From positions 62,001 through 126,000 of the IMG/VR virus record IMGVR_UViG_3300030104_006883: a stretch of DNA of 64,000 nt; one strand, given 5' to 3'. The position numbers and the translations under genes were made by a program. This DNA is from a virus. Shown here in pieces: positions 6,703 to 17,577 of this stretch (position 1 is its first letter; every line of letters starts with the position of its first letter). The notes under the pieces are model-generated. The model worked only from the letters and a program-made list of their open reading frames with translations. It made no database searches and was not told the DNA's origin.

Positions 6703-7746
6703 ATGGCTGGTAGTGAGGAAAATAAGTCAACATCAAGCAACACTGTTTCGCGAGCAGTGGACTATACGGGTTATGTCACAACAGACCCCAGGGCTCAAAA
6801 AAGAACCTTAAGAAAAATGCGCAAAGACTATCCTGGTCTCGGCGGGTCTTTCATGCCTGAACCGGAACCAAAATATATTAAAACTGAATCCGAACACGTC
6901 ATTAAGGGCAAAAACAACTCTTACATAGTTATGGGGAAAGATCGACCCGGTAGTATTTTTTCTGGCTACGGAGGGGCAGGCAATACGAAATCAAACATGA
7001 TTGATATGGTTGTTGGCAGGATGGGCTATCTCGCTAAAAGTAAATTTAAAGACGGTAAAAATGCTTATGCTGACAATAATTTTATTTATGACGCTGCTAG
7101 AGTTTATATATGTCAAAAAACAAACATAGATACTAATTTCGGACTACAATCATCACCGGGTGCACCAACTCCTATGGACGAAGGTGTCGAGATGCCAAGA
7201 GCGGCTATTGGAATGAAGGCGGACGTTATCAGGATAGTGGGAAGAGAAAACATCCGAATTGTTTCTGGATTCGGCGATGGGACTGAATCTACCATGGAAA
7301 AAGGTAGAAGAAACTCTCTTGGAGGTCGCGTTATGGACGCTGGAGGTATTGACTTGATTGCCAATAACAATACCAACCTAAGAGGCGTTGATATGTCGGC
7401 AGATGTACAACCTCTAGTCAAAGGAAACAATTTGAGGGAATGCATTGACGACCTTTACGAGCAGATAAAAAGCTTGAGTGGGCATTTATCTGAGTTTGTG
7501 GTCAGCCAAACAAAGTTTAACAAGCAAACTATAGAGCACACACATAGGTCGCCGTTTTTTAATGGACCCACCAGGCCATCCGAAAGGCTAGAAAACGTAG
7601 GAAAAGGAATAAATGCGGTTTTGGCCTCATATTTCCAGAGAAAACTAAAAGCACATCAAGTGGTGATGATTAATAATAACAAAACTTATACTGATGCTCT
7701 AATGGGGCAAAAGTATATATGTAGCTATAAGAATCATACCAACTAG
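6703..7746 (+). CDS. Virion structural protein, probable central spike component
   Basis: A 347-residue protein with a disordered polar N-terminus (about 1-55) and then a beta-rich middle in which short strands repeat: SYIVMGKDRPGSIFSGYGG, ADVIRIVGRENIRIVSG, GGIDLIANNNTNLRG. This resembles the gp5 C-terminal needle/VgrG-type region, where a strand repeat winds into a trimeric prism. The block from about residue 240 (QPLVKGNNLRECIDDLYEQI, then a helix, then HTHRSPF) looks like a conserved structural-protein segment. A GGAGG ribosome site lies 12 bases upstream. The location between the OB-like protein and the peptidase supports a place at the baseplate centre. There are no catalytic motifs. 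Confidence 0.55.
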   Translation: MAGSEENKSTSSNTVSRAVDYTGYVTTDPRAQKRTLRKMRKDYPGLGGSFMPEPEPKYIKTESEHVIKGKNNSYIVMGKDRPGSIFSGYGGAGNTKSNMIDMVVGRMGYLAKSKFKDGKNAYADNNFIYDAARVYICQKTNIDTNFGLQSSPGAPTPMDEGVEMPRAAIGMKADVIRIVGRENIRIVSGFGDGTESTMEKGRRNSLGGRVMDAGGIDLIANNNTNLRGVDMSADVQPLVKGNNLRECIDDLYEQIKSLSGHLSEFVVSQTKFNKQTIEHTHRSPFFNGPTRPSERLENVGKGINAVLASYFQRKLKAHQVVMINNNKTYTDALMGQKYICSYKNHTN

Positions 7747-7755
7747 GGCATTATA

Positions 7756-8703
7756 ATGAGTACGATAGTAATAGAAGAAGAAGTAGATGCAAGAGATTAC
7801 GACACGGAGATGTCGGCACTCGATACAGTGCAGGGCGAAGAATTTGTGGATCTGTCTATAGCTGGTGAGCCTTTGAACATTTATGAAATCTTAATACTCA
7901 TTTGTCAAAGGGGGCAAAATAAAGTGGATGACAGAGGTACGGCGACTCATTTCCATAAAAAAGGCCCAAGCGGCAGAGGCAAACCAGCAAAGGCCAAATA
8001 TCCTACAGGTCTTAAAGACAACCCTATTAGGTTGAAGGTACACGCTGCTACCGCTGAAATGACAAGACAATTTTTAAGCGTCGCAACCGATAGACGCGTC
8101 ATTTATGTACCACAGCATGGAGGACTGAGGCCTCATAAAACGTTGGCCAAGGGAGAGGTAGACACGCACGGATCGGGCATAGCTTGGGACCACGGAGACT
8201 ATAGAAAAATTTCTCCACCTGCGGCACCTACTTTCTTTTACTCCGATAACAACTCTGCTCTTACGACAAGGCAACTTGTTGCAGCAGTCGCGGTCTTATG
8301 CGACCAAGGTGTTTTGCCGGAAGGCAGGTTAGGATTTTATGGCACCAAGCATGTCATCAATAACATGCATTATGATTTTCTTTTTTGGAAAAAACAAAAT
8401 AGTAGTCTTTTTAAAAAGATTGATAATAGAACGATGACGGGCGGATCTGTATCTGGTTGGTATTGGCACAATAAAAAGAAGGTTTTAAGCTTTCCAAAAG
8501 CCAACTCTATGCAAGACAATCTACAATGGGTAAAGAAAAATAGACCAAAAAATAAAAGTATAGATGAAATTTTAGATCTTTATTCAACATATTCTAATGT
8601 ATTACAAGGTAACAAAATAATTACATTAGAAGAATACCTTAGCTACCTGGAAGAGCGAGAAGCAAATGCAAATTCATGGGTGAAAATGAAGAAAATAACC
8701 TAA
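7756..8703 (+). CDS. Probable M15-type peptidoglycan peptidase of the baseplate
   Basis: A 315-residue protein. THGSGIAWD (residues 137-145) fits the H-x-x-G-x-A-x-D zinc motif of D-Ala-D-Ala carboxypeptidase/L,D-endopeptidase family M15, giving His138 and Asp145 as ligands. NNMHYDF (203-209) supplies the third ligand His205 with a nearby acid. The first 90 residues and the last 90 are outside this core. In T4 the baseplate hub protein gp5 carries a lysozyme that clears peptidoglycan during injection; a peptidase in the same gene position could do that job here. It might instead serve as endolysin, but it lies about 39 kb from the holin-like gene. Zinc-site geometry is plausible but unproved. 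Confidence 0.6.
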   Translation: MSTIVIEEEVDARDYDTEMSALDTVQGEEFVDLSIAGEPLNIYEILILICQRGQNKVDDRGTATHFHKKGPSGRGKPAKAKYPTGLKDNPIRLKVHAATAEMTRQFLSVATDRRVIYVPQHGGLRPHKTLAKGEVDTHGSGIAWDHGDYRKISPPAAPTFFYSDNNSALTTRQLVAAVAVLCDQGVLPEGRLGFYGTKHVINNMHYDFLFWKKQNSSLFKKIDNRTMTGGSVSGWYWHNKKKVLSFPKANSMQDNLQWVKKNRPKNKSIDEILDLYSTYSNVLQGNKIITLEEYLSYLEEREANANSWVKMKKIT

Positions 8704-8718
8704 AGGATTATATATTTT

Positions 8719-11700
8719 ATGGCGAAGAAAATAAAAGGTTTGACCATTCCAGTATCGCTCTATTGGACGACTGAAAAGAGTTTTGTTGACAGCGACAACA
8801 AGAGAAGGCTTTCCGAAGAGCTACAGAGCATTATAAGAAAAAAAGCTGCTGATATATTAGATTCGGAATACAGCCTATCCCCAGGAGCTTATTTTGATTT
8901 ATCCAATGGTACCGCGTTCTTGCTCCCCTCAGCTAAAAGCAAAAAGAGCTTTTCTTACCAGCCCGCCACCTCTGAAATGCAAGTTAAGGTTTTCTTACCT
9001 TCAAGCAAGGTTAAGAGTTTAGGAATTACTAAGAAATCTGACTTACCTACGACTTATTTGTTTGATTCTACCGATTATCTTATTTTAGTTTTTGATGAGT
9101 CGTTTAGCGATAGCTCTCCAATAATGAAAAAGTTTGAAGAGTTTAAGGCCATTTTGAAATCGATGGTAGATACGGCGGACAAGTTTGGTGTAGACCTTTA
9201 TAAAGAAAAGTATATCCTAGAAAATTTTGACGCTTGGACTTCAGGAGTTAGGGACGACATACAAGAATTTTATAAACAAAAAAAACAAAGTGCCCAACAG
9301 ACAGGGTTTGCCAGTCTATACGACATGGGTCCGGTTATTCCTATCCTGGGAATAACTTTCCCAAACACAAAAAATATTAACGACTACAGGTCCGAATTGG
9401 CCGAGTCGGTTCCTACGCTCGGCCAATTTATGGACACACTACCCGGCCTGGCACCGGGACAGACAGCCCGAAGCCTTAGTGAGGAAGAATCTAAAGAGTT
9501 TGAGATTACTCGAAACAGAGAGGTAAATTTAAATAATGATGATTATGTAGCAAAGATTGGTTTTAAAAAAAATCACTTCGGCTTTACTTTCATAAAGAGC
9601 ATTCCAGAAGATGCGGTTAGATTTGGAGAGGCTGAATTCGAAGCTCAATTTGCTTTGAGCGCAAATCCTTTAAGTGAGGAGGAGTTGAAAGAACTCGAAA
9701 TCCCGCCCGCGCAGGCTGGAGATGCTGAAACACTTGCCAATAATCAATTATTAAACCCTACTCCAAAAAGAACTCAAAATACTATTGGCGGCGAATATTA
9801 TCCAACGTTTGTAAATTACATTAGAAACATGAACGAGATAATAAAAGAGTATCCTGCACAAAGTGATGATGTTTATGGAGTGGATAGGCAGGTAGACTTG
9901 ATGCCGTTCTTGGAGATGTATCACTATCCACAAGACATACCGCTAAAAGACTTAGAAAAGATAGGCAGGTCTTTCGATGAAGCAGAAGAGAATTATAAGA
10001 CCGCTGCACAAGTAGACACAGAAAACAAAGAGCTACACGTTCTCAACGCGAAAATAGCAGACAAACTTCATAATCAAGTGGTCAACGCACCGTTTACACG
10101 ACAAGACGCGGCAGACACACTAAAAGAAAATGGCGGCTTGCATGGCGCTTATGGTTCTCTGATGCAAGATGGGTTTAATTTTGATTCATTAAATTATGAG
10201 TATGATGTGCCCTGGCTAAGTTATCCTGGCAACTCTAAAATTAGACCATCCCACATTATTAGCGATTCGATAGTTTCTCAAATAAGTTCTGGAAAAATGT
10301 TGTCTAGAATTAAGACAATCAAAGACATAGAAAATCTGATTGTTAAGCGATTAACAATTAGAGATCTTTTGATCATGGCACTAACTTGTGCCGATAGGTA
10401 CGGTACCCCGAACATCAATGTTCTGGAAAGAATTGATAAGTTCTTGATGGCCCTTGGTAACACAAGAGTAATGCCTGCTTTTAGAAAGACCACTCCAATT
10501 GGAGATTTCTGGGTGGATTTCACGGATCAGATCGAAGGGGTCATTAAAGAAACTGTAGAAAAAGCGATAGTCGAGTTCTTTAAGCAAACCTTGGTGATGA
10601 TAGCTTCTTGTAACGTCGAGGGGGTTGGGAAGCAATTTAAAAAAGGCACAGCCGATCTTGGAAACTTTTTAACAAACAAAGACGGCGCTCTTCTAAAGTT
10701 TGCTGATGATGTTTTAACCAAGTCTCTACAGAAAACACCTAATTCTCAAAATTTACTTAGAACTAAGAATGAGTTGGAAAGAATAGCTAAAATTGTTACC
10801 ACAAATACAACTCCGCTAGAATTAAGAGAATGTCTCCAAGGAAACGCAAGCGACGCTGTGATCGCTGCGATAGCGGAAGGGCTTGGTAGGGAACTTGGCT
10901 TTAACGCCGAGAAGTCTGCTGTTGAATCATCTTTAAAGCAAATGGGCAGAGAGGATTGTGATTTAGCACTATTAGATGAAAGAATTGAGGAATATGCACT
11001 AGAGACAGCAGATACTAGCACGGAGCTTTGTGCGGACTTCAAAAGGCAACTTAAAGAAAAATATTCAAACTATGATGATAATTTACTAGAAGAAATTATT
11101 GGCAGCTTGCCGGATAAGGACCCAGAAACTGCACTTGCGTTCGATCCGGAATTCGCTTTGCAACCTTGCGAGCTTTTAAAAATCCCTGACCCTGCTGGTG
11201 ATTTTATGAACCAGAGCGCATACGAAAGTGCGTTTACCAGCGTGAAGACTAAATTTACTTTTGAATTAAATGCTTTTCCAATTTTCCTACTTGATTCGGG
11301 CGCTGTAAGAAAGCTAAATATTAAAACTGATTTGGTCGAAATTGATGATGGCACGTTTATGCCAACCATGACTTCTAACAAGGGGGCGCTTGAAGATAAC
11401 AGCTTGGGGTTATTGAAGGAATACAAAAAACTTCTTGATGACGACACCCGCGCTTTAGTACAGGTTGTCTCTAGCGATTCTAGGCAGGATGTAAAATACA
11501 ACGCAGCTAATCCTAAAGCTACAACTCTTCTGATGGAAAATCCTAATATTCCTCCTGTTCTTCTAAAAATTCTTGAAGACCTAGCTGCTGAAGAACCTGA
11601 TGCAGTGGCAAACTTGTCTTTGAAAAAGAAGGTCAATTCTCAAGATTTGAAAAATTCTAATATTGTTGATGGCTTAGAGTATGATAAAGAGATTATACTT

Positions 11701-14700
11701 AGGAACAAGGTTTATGCTAATCTTTCTCCTGTAGGTATTAGCCAACAGCTTATTTCTGTAACAGGATTGCAATCTATAGAAATAGACAATCTTAAAGAGA
11801 CACTTTCTCTTAGAATTTCTAGCCCACCTCCTAATAAACAACTAGAATCTGCAATCAAATCATTCGATAAAGATTTTAAATATCCTAACGTGTTGGCTGC
11901 ATCTTTTGGCTTGATAGAGAACGCTCAACCGACTTCGCAGGCGGAAAGATTTTCACAAGTAGCGACAAAGGGATGGAAAGATATTTTAGGCAAGATTGAC
12001 GATAGCTACACGTCGGCATTTAGGACCGCCATGCGCATTCACTACCCTGTTGCGGTAGATGCTTTCGCTGGCAGATTTTCTAAAAAAGCTAAGTATTCTC
12101 CGTTTTTAATGTCAGATAAGCTAACCACTATGAGTATCTTCGATGACCCTCTATGTCCGACAAAACAAGTTGACTTGTTGGATCTCGCCGCATTAACTGC
12201 GTCGATGGAGACAATTAGAAAAAACTTTATATGCCAAGGCATGGATGAACAAGAGGCACTGCAAAGAGCAATTCAGGCGGGTTTGACTATAACATTTATG
12301 AGGGTGCTAATCTATGAGAAGTTCTTACCATCAATTTTTTACTTCTCTGAGGTGGGGATGGACAACGTTAATAAAGAAATTTATATGGCGTTTATATTCA
12401 GTCTGTTCTGTGCTGAGATCGATGGCGGCGGGGACGATATACTAGGGATTATGGCACAAGCCTCTCGCGACCTTCTTTCCGAAGAAGAAGCAATTGACCT
12501 TTCGAACACTGATGCGCTGAAGCTTTTGTTAGAAAAAACTCTTTACGAAGTTAGCGACAAAGTTAAAGAAAATATACAGACAACCTCCGAATTAGATGTA
12601 AACGCAGAAAAGTTTGGAGAAGTTAGCGATGTGTTATTAAGGAGGATATTGGACACTCCAGTAATTGCAACCTATGGGCCTGTGCAAGATGACTTAAAAA
12701 ACAAACCTCTTACGGACGATACGTTAAAGCTTCAAGGCCGCACAGTATATCCAGAGATACTTAACGTGCCTACTTTTATGAGTGTGTACGAGGACACAGC
12801 CAACCAGGCGCTGGACACTGCGAGATACTTAGCATATACATATAACGGAAAGAAAAACGATGATTTGATAGGGATCTTACAACAAGCATCCAAAGATAAG
12901 ACAATTGATTTAAGCTCTCTAGATGCAGCAATCGCTTTAGCAGATGGAGCGGTGCCTCCTGAGCTTTTTAATAACGAATCCGGCAAGCTTGTCTCTATAG
13001 AAAAGCAATTATTAAAAAACGATATTGACAAAAAATATTTTAAAGAAGGCGGCTTTCTTCTAGAACAGTTCATAGAAGTTCAAACAAAGAAAGGGTTTAG
13101 TCTAAAAGACATTACTAAAGACACGCAGGTTAAAAAGATTAACTTTAACTTAAACCCCCTATTCTCAAATGTATCCGCTGAAGACGCCTTGGCAGAAGGG
13201 GTATATGGTGAAATTAGTGAAGAATCATTTGATTATGTTGATGACTTCTTAGAACTTGCTGGTTCCACTCCGTTGCTGAGCGGCTACGTTGGCCTTGATG
13301 ACTTTTATTCTCTGACAACGATTACACAAAATATAAATGAAGGATTTTCGGAACTTTCTCAAATCGATAAAGATCTTCATAATATGCTAGAAGAATGGAA
13401 GCAATTTAGGTACAGACCAACAGCTATACCAAAACAAGTTTTAGATCTCAACCAAGAATCGGAGATCTTTAAAAACATAAACTCTATAGATGAAAGTGGA
13501 AATATAAATGTTTTTAAAAGCATAAACAGTATTGATGATATTGCTAATACAAACGGTAATTCGCATGTTCCCATTGGAGCACATAGGCTTGTAGCGCCAA
13601 ACACTAGCAAGGCAAAGAAAGGAGCCAATTTTTCTTTTTATATTAGAGGCGATAGCTTAAACAGCGCAAAAAAATCAACAGTAAAATATACTCCAAATTC
13701 TTTGTTAAAGTTTGATGCTGATCTAGATGCTATTGATTGGGCTAAGTGGGAAACTCTTGACTTTGCGGATATTCCGGCAAAGCAGAGTGTGCTATATGAT
13801 ACGGTAGTCTCACTCTATCAAATTATGTTTAAAAAACAAGGCACGAACCTTGACGTCTTCAAAGCAGAATTAATGATGCGTGGATTTGTACCATACACGG
13901 GAGACACTCTGGACACAACAGAGCAAGGCGCTAGTCTCAGCGTTCAAGATAACAATGTTATTGTCGCCCCTGCGGGATATTCTGTAACAGACCCATACCT
14001 ACTAAAAGCTTGGCTTAACGTTGGGTACATACACAAATATCTAAGATCTCTTAAATATCGTGTTGAGTATGAATCAAAATTTACCTGGGAAATTTGGGAA
14101 GACACTGACTACCAAGGTCAAGAAAAAATTATACTAGGAGGTGGGGATATTGATAATCCTACTTCTACTGACGACTGCTATGCTGTGTTTGGAAAAATTT
14201 ATAGCAACCTGTCTAAACTTTTTGGTGATCAAGAAGAACAAAGATTCCACGTAAAGCAGCTAGAATACGATGCTGAAAACGAAAAATGGAGATTATCGTT
14301 TAAAAGCTCCGTAATTCCACGTCTTCTTCTTTACATGGAAAACCTATATCAAGAAGAACTAGGCCTGTTCCCAATCGAAAAAGATCTAATAGAGTACGTT
14401 AAAGATACTGATTTTTCTAATATAAACGAAGCATCTGAAAATATTCTTAGCTTCTTAAATCTACAATATGCCATACCGAAGCCGGAAGAAGGCACGTCGG
14501 AAATGGAGAATTGGCAAGCCATCTTCAACCCAGTCTATGTCACCGTTTCTCTACCTTTTGGTAAGTCTCTTGGCCTTAGCAACGCAGCCACTTTTGGTGA
14601 AATGAATAATAATTTCGTAGAGTTTGATGTTAATACTATGGCACAATCTTTTAAGGACGATGAACTAAAGTTTTCAGCGAACCTAGTAACTTCTTATAAT

Positions 14701-17562
14701 CAAGTAGACGAAATTTTATTTAATCTTAACGCCGAAGAGCTTTATTGGCACTTTGATCATGTACTGAAAAATATTACTTTTTATGGACTGTTTACGGACA
14801 AGTCGGTGGGAGCTAACTGGACCAAGTGGGTTAGCTGTTTAAACGGGTACAATTATTATCCTTACGAACTTACTGAACGCGAAATAGACCCAACTGAGAC
14901 CAAGGGAGATCCGGATAAATCAAAGATTGCTTGGAGACAATTTTCAAATCCCGATGTGGAGATAGAGTTTTTACATCAGGTCACTAAGAAGAATAAAAAA
15001 GATAAATATCTTAATTCAACCTCACTCCCTTTGCTTGACTACCAAGACAAAAATTATGATTTTGCCAAGAAAACATTTGGGGATGGAAAAACTACCAACT
15101 TACACATAAAGCCCTCATTGTTGTTTGGAAAGACCACCATCCATTATGACAATGGCGAATACAGCAATGAGCCGGAGGGGCATCCAAACGTAACTAATTT
15201 TCAATCATTTAATTGGTATACTGACCACGGAACTTATGGTCAGAACGTAAACGATGGCATCGACGATGACATTAGCGAGCACATGGCGAAAAGATATCAT
15301 CCTGATTATTTGCATGAAGAAACAGCTAGAGTCGGCTTTAAAATTCTAAAGAGCGATGCAGGATCCAATGCTTTACCTGAAAAGAATGTTAACACGACGC
15401 CCTACACTCCCTCACAATATGCTAGAATTTGGGGTATCAAGGCAAAAAATTATTCACCTCTCCTTAATGAGTCTTATGGTAACATGAAGGACTGGGATCC
15501 TAATTGGGACGGCGGGTTCTTTGCGGGTGCAGGCGACGCCGGAAAAGCAATCTTGGAGGGTATAGGGAATATCTTCGGTCTAGGCGGCTTTACAGACTCA
15601 GAAAATCCAGGCCCTAGAAGCGTCCTCTGGTTTTTAAACGAATTTAAAGACATATGGACAGAGGACCATGGTAGAAGAAAGGCTACTCTAGATACTCTAC
15701 TGATGAACATGAAATTTTATCTAAACCAAATAGAAAACTACGATACCCTACCCCAGAGTCACATGAACGATTGGACGGCTCTTTACGTTAGTGATGCCGT
15801 TGACAACATCATGCTAAATGGGCCGGATCTTGGACTTAAGTCAATTAGAATTGGTAGAACAACTCCGGTCGGCAAGCAGTACGAAATAAACTCGATGGGC
15901 AACTTAGATGGACTTGATGCTCGTGGCCTTGATTTTGATAATGAGATTGGAGATGTGATAAATAAATTTATGTCTAAACCAAATTATGACACTTTATATG
16001 GACAGGATTTTGAACTAGCAGAAGACGCGGAATACACGCCGATCATTAAAATTCCTTTAGTTAGACAAGGCATATCTGGACATAAAGCAGGATATGAAAA
16101 CTTTAACTTCCCTATGGATAAATTTGCCGTCCACATGCAAGACTCGGCGTTCTTTGCTACGGGCAAATCAAAGAGCGCATATAACAATATGTATAATGCT
16201 AGATCCCTATACTTGTACAATTCGACTGCCAATACTTATGAAAGAATAGACGGACAACAAACGGTAGCGTATAAATTATTGAAGCACTGGTACGACAGAA
16301 TTGAGGAGCTTCGTGACAAGAGAGCAAAAATACTAAATAACTTGAGAGATAAAATAATAAAGTTTATGCCCGCATCTCCACCTGGAGATTCTTATAAGGT
16401 GCAAGACGGAGACGCCGAAGTAACTTTCCCAGGGAGTGGATTTTTTGCAGACCAGCCGCATACGAACTACTTTAAACCTTTTAAAGCAGGAGTTAGGCTT
16501 AGCTATGTTCTCCCCGTTTCGGAAGAGTCAGAGGACGCGATACCTGCGGAAATGCCAATTCCAAAAGAAGTTTTGTCTAGCATGGTTCAAGCGCGCCGAG
16601 TTGAGGCTGGAACGCCTGGGAAATGGTACCCACCTCTTTACAGAAAGTCGTATGAGATAATTGAAAGGCAAGCTAGAGAAGTGAAGGTCGATGATGATGT
16701 AGAGGTGCAAATTACCAATAAACAAGTTTATAAAATTCCAATTGCTGAATCTAAAATTAAAATTAGTGAGATTTACGGAATTGAAGATCAAGAGCTACCA
16801 GTAGCATTCGCGCTACAGCTAGATGAAAACAATGATATAAAATACGATTATAACAAAGTTTACGAAGCTATTTTTAAACTTAAAGAAAAGCTATTAGAGA
16901 GCCCCGACTTCCAGGTTATGTTCAATTACTCTCTTCCTGTTGAAGACTTATCAACAATGAGCGCTCTGGCGACTTACAATACTGTGGTGGATAAAGCCAA
17001 GCCAGGTCTAGGACAAATGTTCGCTACAACTAAAAAAGATCTATTGAATACAATGCAAGCATTTAGCCTGCCTCTTAGCTATGATTCGGAAGCCTTAATT
17101 AGATCTTATGAAGAAGAATATGCTTTTACCACTACTGATCCGATTGACGAAACAGGAGTAGACGCAAAAGTTATTTTTGATGCAAGCCGGATGATTTTGA
17201 AAGCAGTGGCAGAAATTAGCGATCCAACAGTTGCAACAGCTAAGGCAATTAAAGATGTGACATACTTGGGTGTAAAATCAACAATAAAAGCTGGCGAAGC
17301 AGCATTTGGTGGAGACGCCTCATCGCTTTATGACAACAGTACTATGAGATACTGGAGAAGTTCAAAAGCGATGGCCCCAATTATTCTTTCATTGCTGCCG
17401 TATCCCATAATCCCGGCCCCGCTCTTGTTCAGCATGGGGATTGTCAAGCCATTTCATATTACGCCCCTTGGTATGGCTTATCTTGGCAATTCAATTTATG
17501 AACATATTGAGCCGCGTGATCAAACCCTTGCTGCTGGGTATCACTCTGATAAGGACTGTTAA
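8719..17562 (+). CDS. Giant virion structural protein, 2947 residues, baseplate region
   Basis: A single uninterrupted frame of 2947 codons between the peptidase and gp25. The N-terminus is a beta-strand-rich domain (KKIKGLTIPVSLYWTTEKSF). The remainder alternates acidic helical stretches with Asn/Tyr-rich beta regions and shows no obvious internal repeat. The last 110 residues contain a long Pro-interrupted hydrophobic stretch (MAPIILSLLPYPIIPAPLLF), then PFHITPLGMAYLGNSIYEHI, as if buried in a complex or able to insert into a membrane. I found no enzymatic motif. It is not built like a classic tape measure (no long continuous coiled coil), and tail-tube genes are not adjacent. It is most likely a baseplate or adhesion-apparatus component; the precise role is unknown. 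Confidence 0.75.
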   Translation: MAKKIKGLTIPVSLYWTTEKSFVDSDNKRRLSEELQSIIRKKAADILDSEYSLSPGAYFDLSNGTAFLLPSAKSKKSFSYQPATSEMQVKVFLPSSKVKSLGITKKSDLPTTYLFDSTDYLILVFDESFSDSSPIMKKFEEFKAILKSMVDTADKFGVDLYKEKYILENFDAWTSGVRDDIQEFYKQKKQSAQQTGFASLYDMGPVIPILGITFPNTKNINDYRSELAESVPTLGQFMDTLPGLAPGQTARSLSEEESKEFEITRNREVNLNNDDYVAKIGFKKNHFGFTFIKSIPEDAVRFGEAEFEAQFALSANPLSEEELKELEIPPAQAGDAETLANNQLLNPTPKRTQNTIGGEYYPTFVNYIRNMNEIIKEYPAQSDDVYGVDRQVDLMPFLEMYHYPQDIPLKDLEKIGRSFDEAEENYKTAAQVDTENKELHVLNAKIADKLHNQVVNAPFTRQDAADTLKENGGLHGAYGSLMQDGFNFDSLNYEYDVPWLSYPGNSKIRPSHIISDSIVSQISSGKMLSRIKTIKDIENLIVKRLTIRDLLIMALTCADRYGTPNINVLERIDKFLMALGNTRVMPAFRKTTPIGDFWVDFTDQIEGVIKETVEKAIVEFFKQTLVMIASCNVEGVGKQFKKGTADLGNFLTNKDGALLKFADDVLTKSLQKTPNSQNLLRTKNELERIAKIVTTNTTPLELRECLQGNASDAVIAAIAEGLGRELGFNAEKSAVESSLKQMGREDCDLALLDERIEEYALETADTSTELCADFKRQLKEKYSNYDDNLLEEIIGSLPDKDPETALAFDPEFALQPCELLKIPDPAGDFMNQSAYESAFTSVKTKFTFELNAFPIFLLDSGAVRKLNIKTDLVEIDDGTFMPTMTSNKGALEDNSLGLLKEYKKLLDDDTRALVQVVSSDSRQDVKYNAANPKATTLLMENPNIPPVLLKILEDLAAEEPDAVANLSLKKKVNSQDLKNSNIVDGLEYDKEIILRNKVYANLSPVGISQQLISVTGLQSIEIDNLKETLSLRISSPPPNKQLESAIKSFDKDFKYPNVLAASFGLIENAQPTSQAERFSQVATKGWKDILGKIDDSYTSAFRTAMRIHYPVAVDAFAGRFSKKAKYSPFLMSDKLTTMSIFDDPLCPTKQVDLLDLAALTASMETIRKNFICQGMDEQEALQRAIQAGLTITFMRVLIYEKFLPSIFYFSEVGMDNVNKEIYMAFIFSLFCAEIDGGGDDILGIMAQASRDLLSEEEAIDLSNTDALKLLLEKTLYEVSDKVKENIQTTSELDVNAEKFGEVSDVLLRRILDTPVIATYGPVQDDLKNKPLTDDTLKLQGRTVYPEILNVPTFMSVYEDTANQALDTARYLAYTYNGKKNDDLIGILQQASKDKTIDLSSLDAAIALADGAVPPELFNNESGKLVSIEKQLLKNDIDKKYFKEGGFLLEQFIEVQTKKGFSLKDITKDTQVKKINFNLNPLFSNVSAEDALAEGVYGEISEESFDYVDDFLELAGSTPLLSGYVGLDDFYSLTTITQNINEGFSELSQIDKDLHNMLEEWKQFRYRPTAIPKQVLDLNQESEIFKNINSIDESGNINVFKSINSIDDIANTNGNSHVPIGAHRLVAPNTSKAKKGANFSFYIRGDSLNSAKKSTVKYTPNSLLKFDADLDAIDWAKWETLDFADIPAKQSVLYDTVVSLYQIMFKKQGTNLDVFKAELMMRGFVPYTGDTLDTTEQGASLSVQDNNVIVAPAGYSVTDPYLLKAWLNVGYIHKYLRSLKYRVEYESKFTWEIWEDTDYQGQEKIILGGGDIDNPTSTDDCYAVFGKIYSNLSKLFGDQEEQRFHVKQLEYDAENEKWRLSFKSSVIPRLLLYMENLYQEELGLFPIEKDLIEYVKDTDFSNINEASENILSFLNLQYAIPKPEEGTSEMENWQAIFNPVYVTVSLPFGKSLGLSNAATFGEMNNNFVEFDVNTMAQSFKDDELKFSANLVTSYNQVDEILFNLNAEELYWHFDHVLKNITFYGLFTDKSVGANWTKWVSCLNGYNYYPYELTEREIDPTETKGDPDKSKIAWRQFSNPDVEIEFLHQVTKKNKKDKYLNSTSLPLLDYQDKNYDFAKKTFGDGKTTNLHIKPSLLFGKTTIHYDNGEYSNEPEGHPNVTNFQSFNWYTDHGTYGQNVNDGIDDDISEHMAKRYHPDYLHEETARVGFKILKSDAGSNALPEKNVNTTPYTPSQYARIWGIKAKNYSPLLNESYGNMKDWDPNWDGGFFAGAGDAGKAILEGIGNIFGLGGFTDSENPGPRSVLWFLNEFKDIWTEDHGRRKATLDTLLMNMKFYLNQIENYDTLPQSHMNDWTALYVSDAVDNIMLNGPDLGLKSIRIGRTTPVGKQYEINSMGNLDGLDARGLDFDNEIGDVINKFMSKPNYDTLYGQDFELAEDAEYTPIIKIPLVRQGISGHKAGYENFNFPMDKFAVHMQDSAFFATGKSKSAYNNMYNARSLYLYNSTANTYERIDGQQTVAYKLLKHWYDRIEELRDKRAKILNNLRDKIIKFMPASPPGDSYKVQDGDAEVTFPGSGFFADQPHTNYFKPFKAGVRLSYVLPVSEESEDAIPAEMPIPKEVLSSMVQARRVEAGTPGKWYPPLYRKSYEIIERQAREVKVDDDVEVQITNKQVYKIPIAESKIKISEIYGIEDQELPVAFALQLDENNDIKYDYNKVYEAIFKLKEKLLESPDFQVMFNYSLPVEDLSTMSALATYNTVVDKAKPGLGQMFATTKKDLLNTMQAFSLPLSYDSEALIRSYEEEYAFTTTDPIDETGVDAKVIFDASRMILKAVAEISDPTVATAKAIKDVTYLGVKSTIKAGEAAFGGDASSLYDNSTMRYWRSSKAMAPIILSLLPYPIIPAPLLFSMGIVKPFHITPLGMAYLGNSIYEHIEPRDQTLAAGYHSDKDC

Positions 17563-17577
17563 TAATAGTTTTATCAA

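Noticed and set aside
8719-17562. Tape-measure protein assignment for the 2947-residue gene
   Set aside because: No long regular coiled coil, a beta-rich composition, and it lies between hub and wedge genes instead of after the tail tube.
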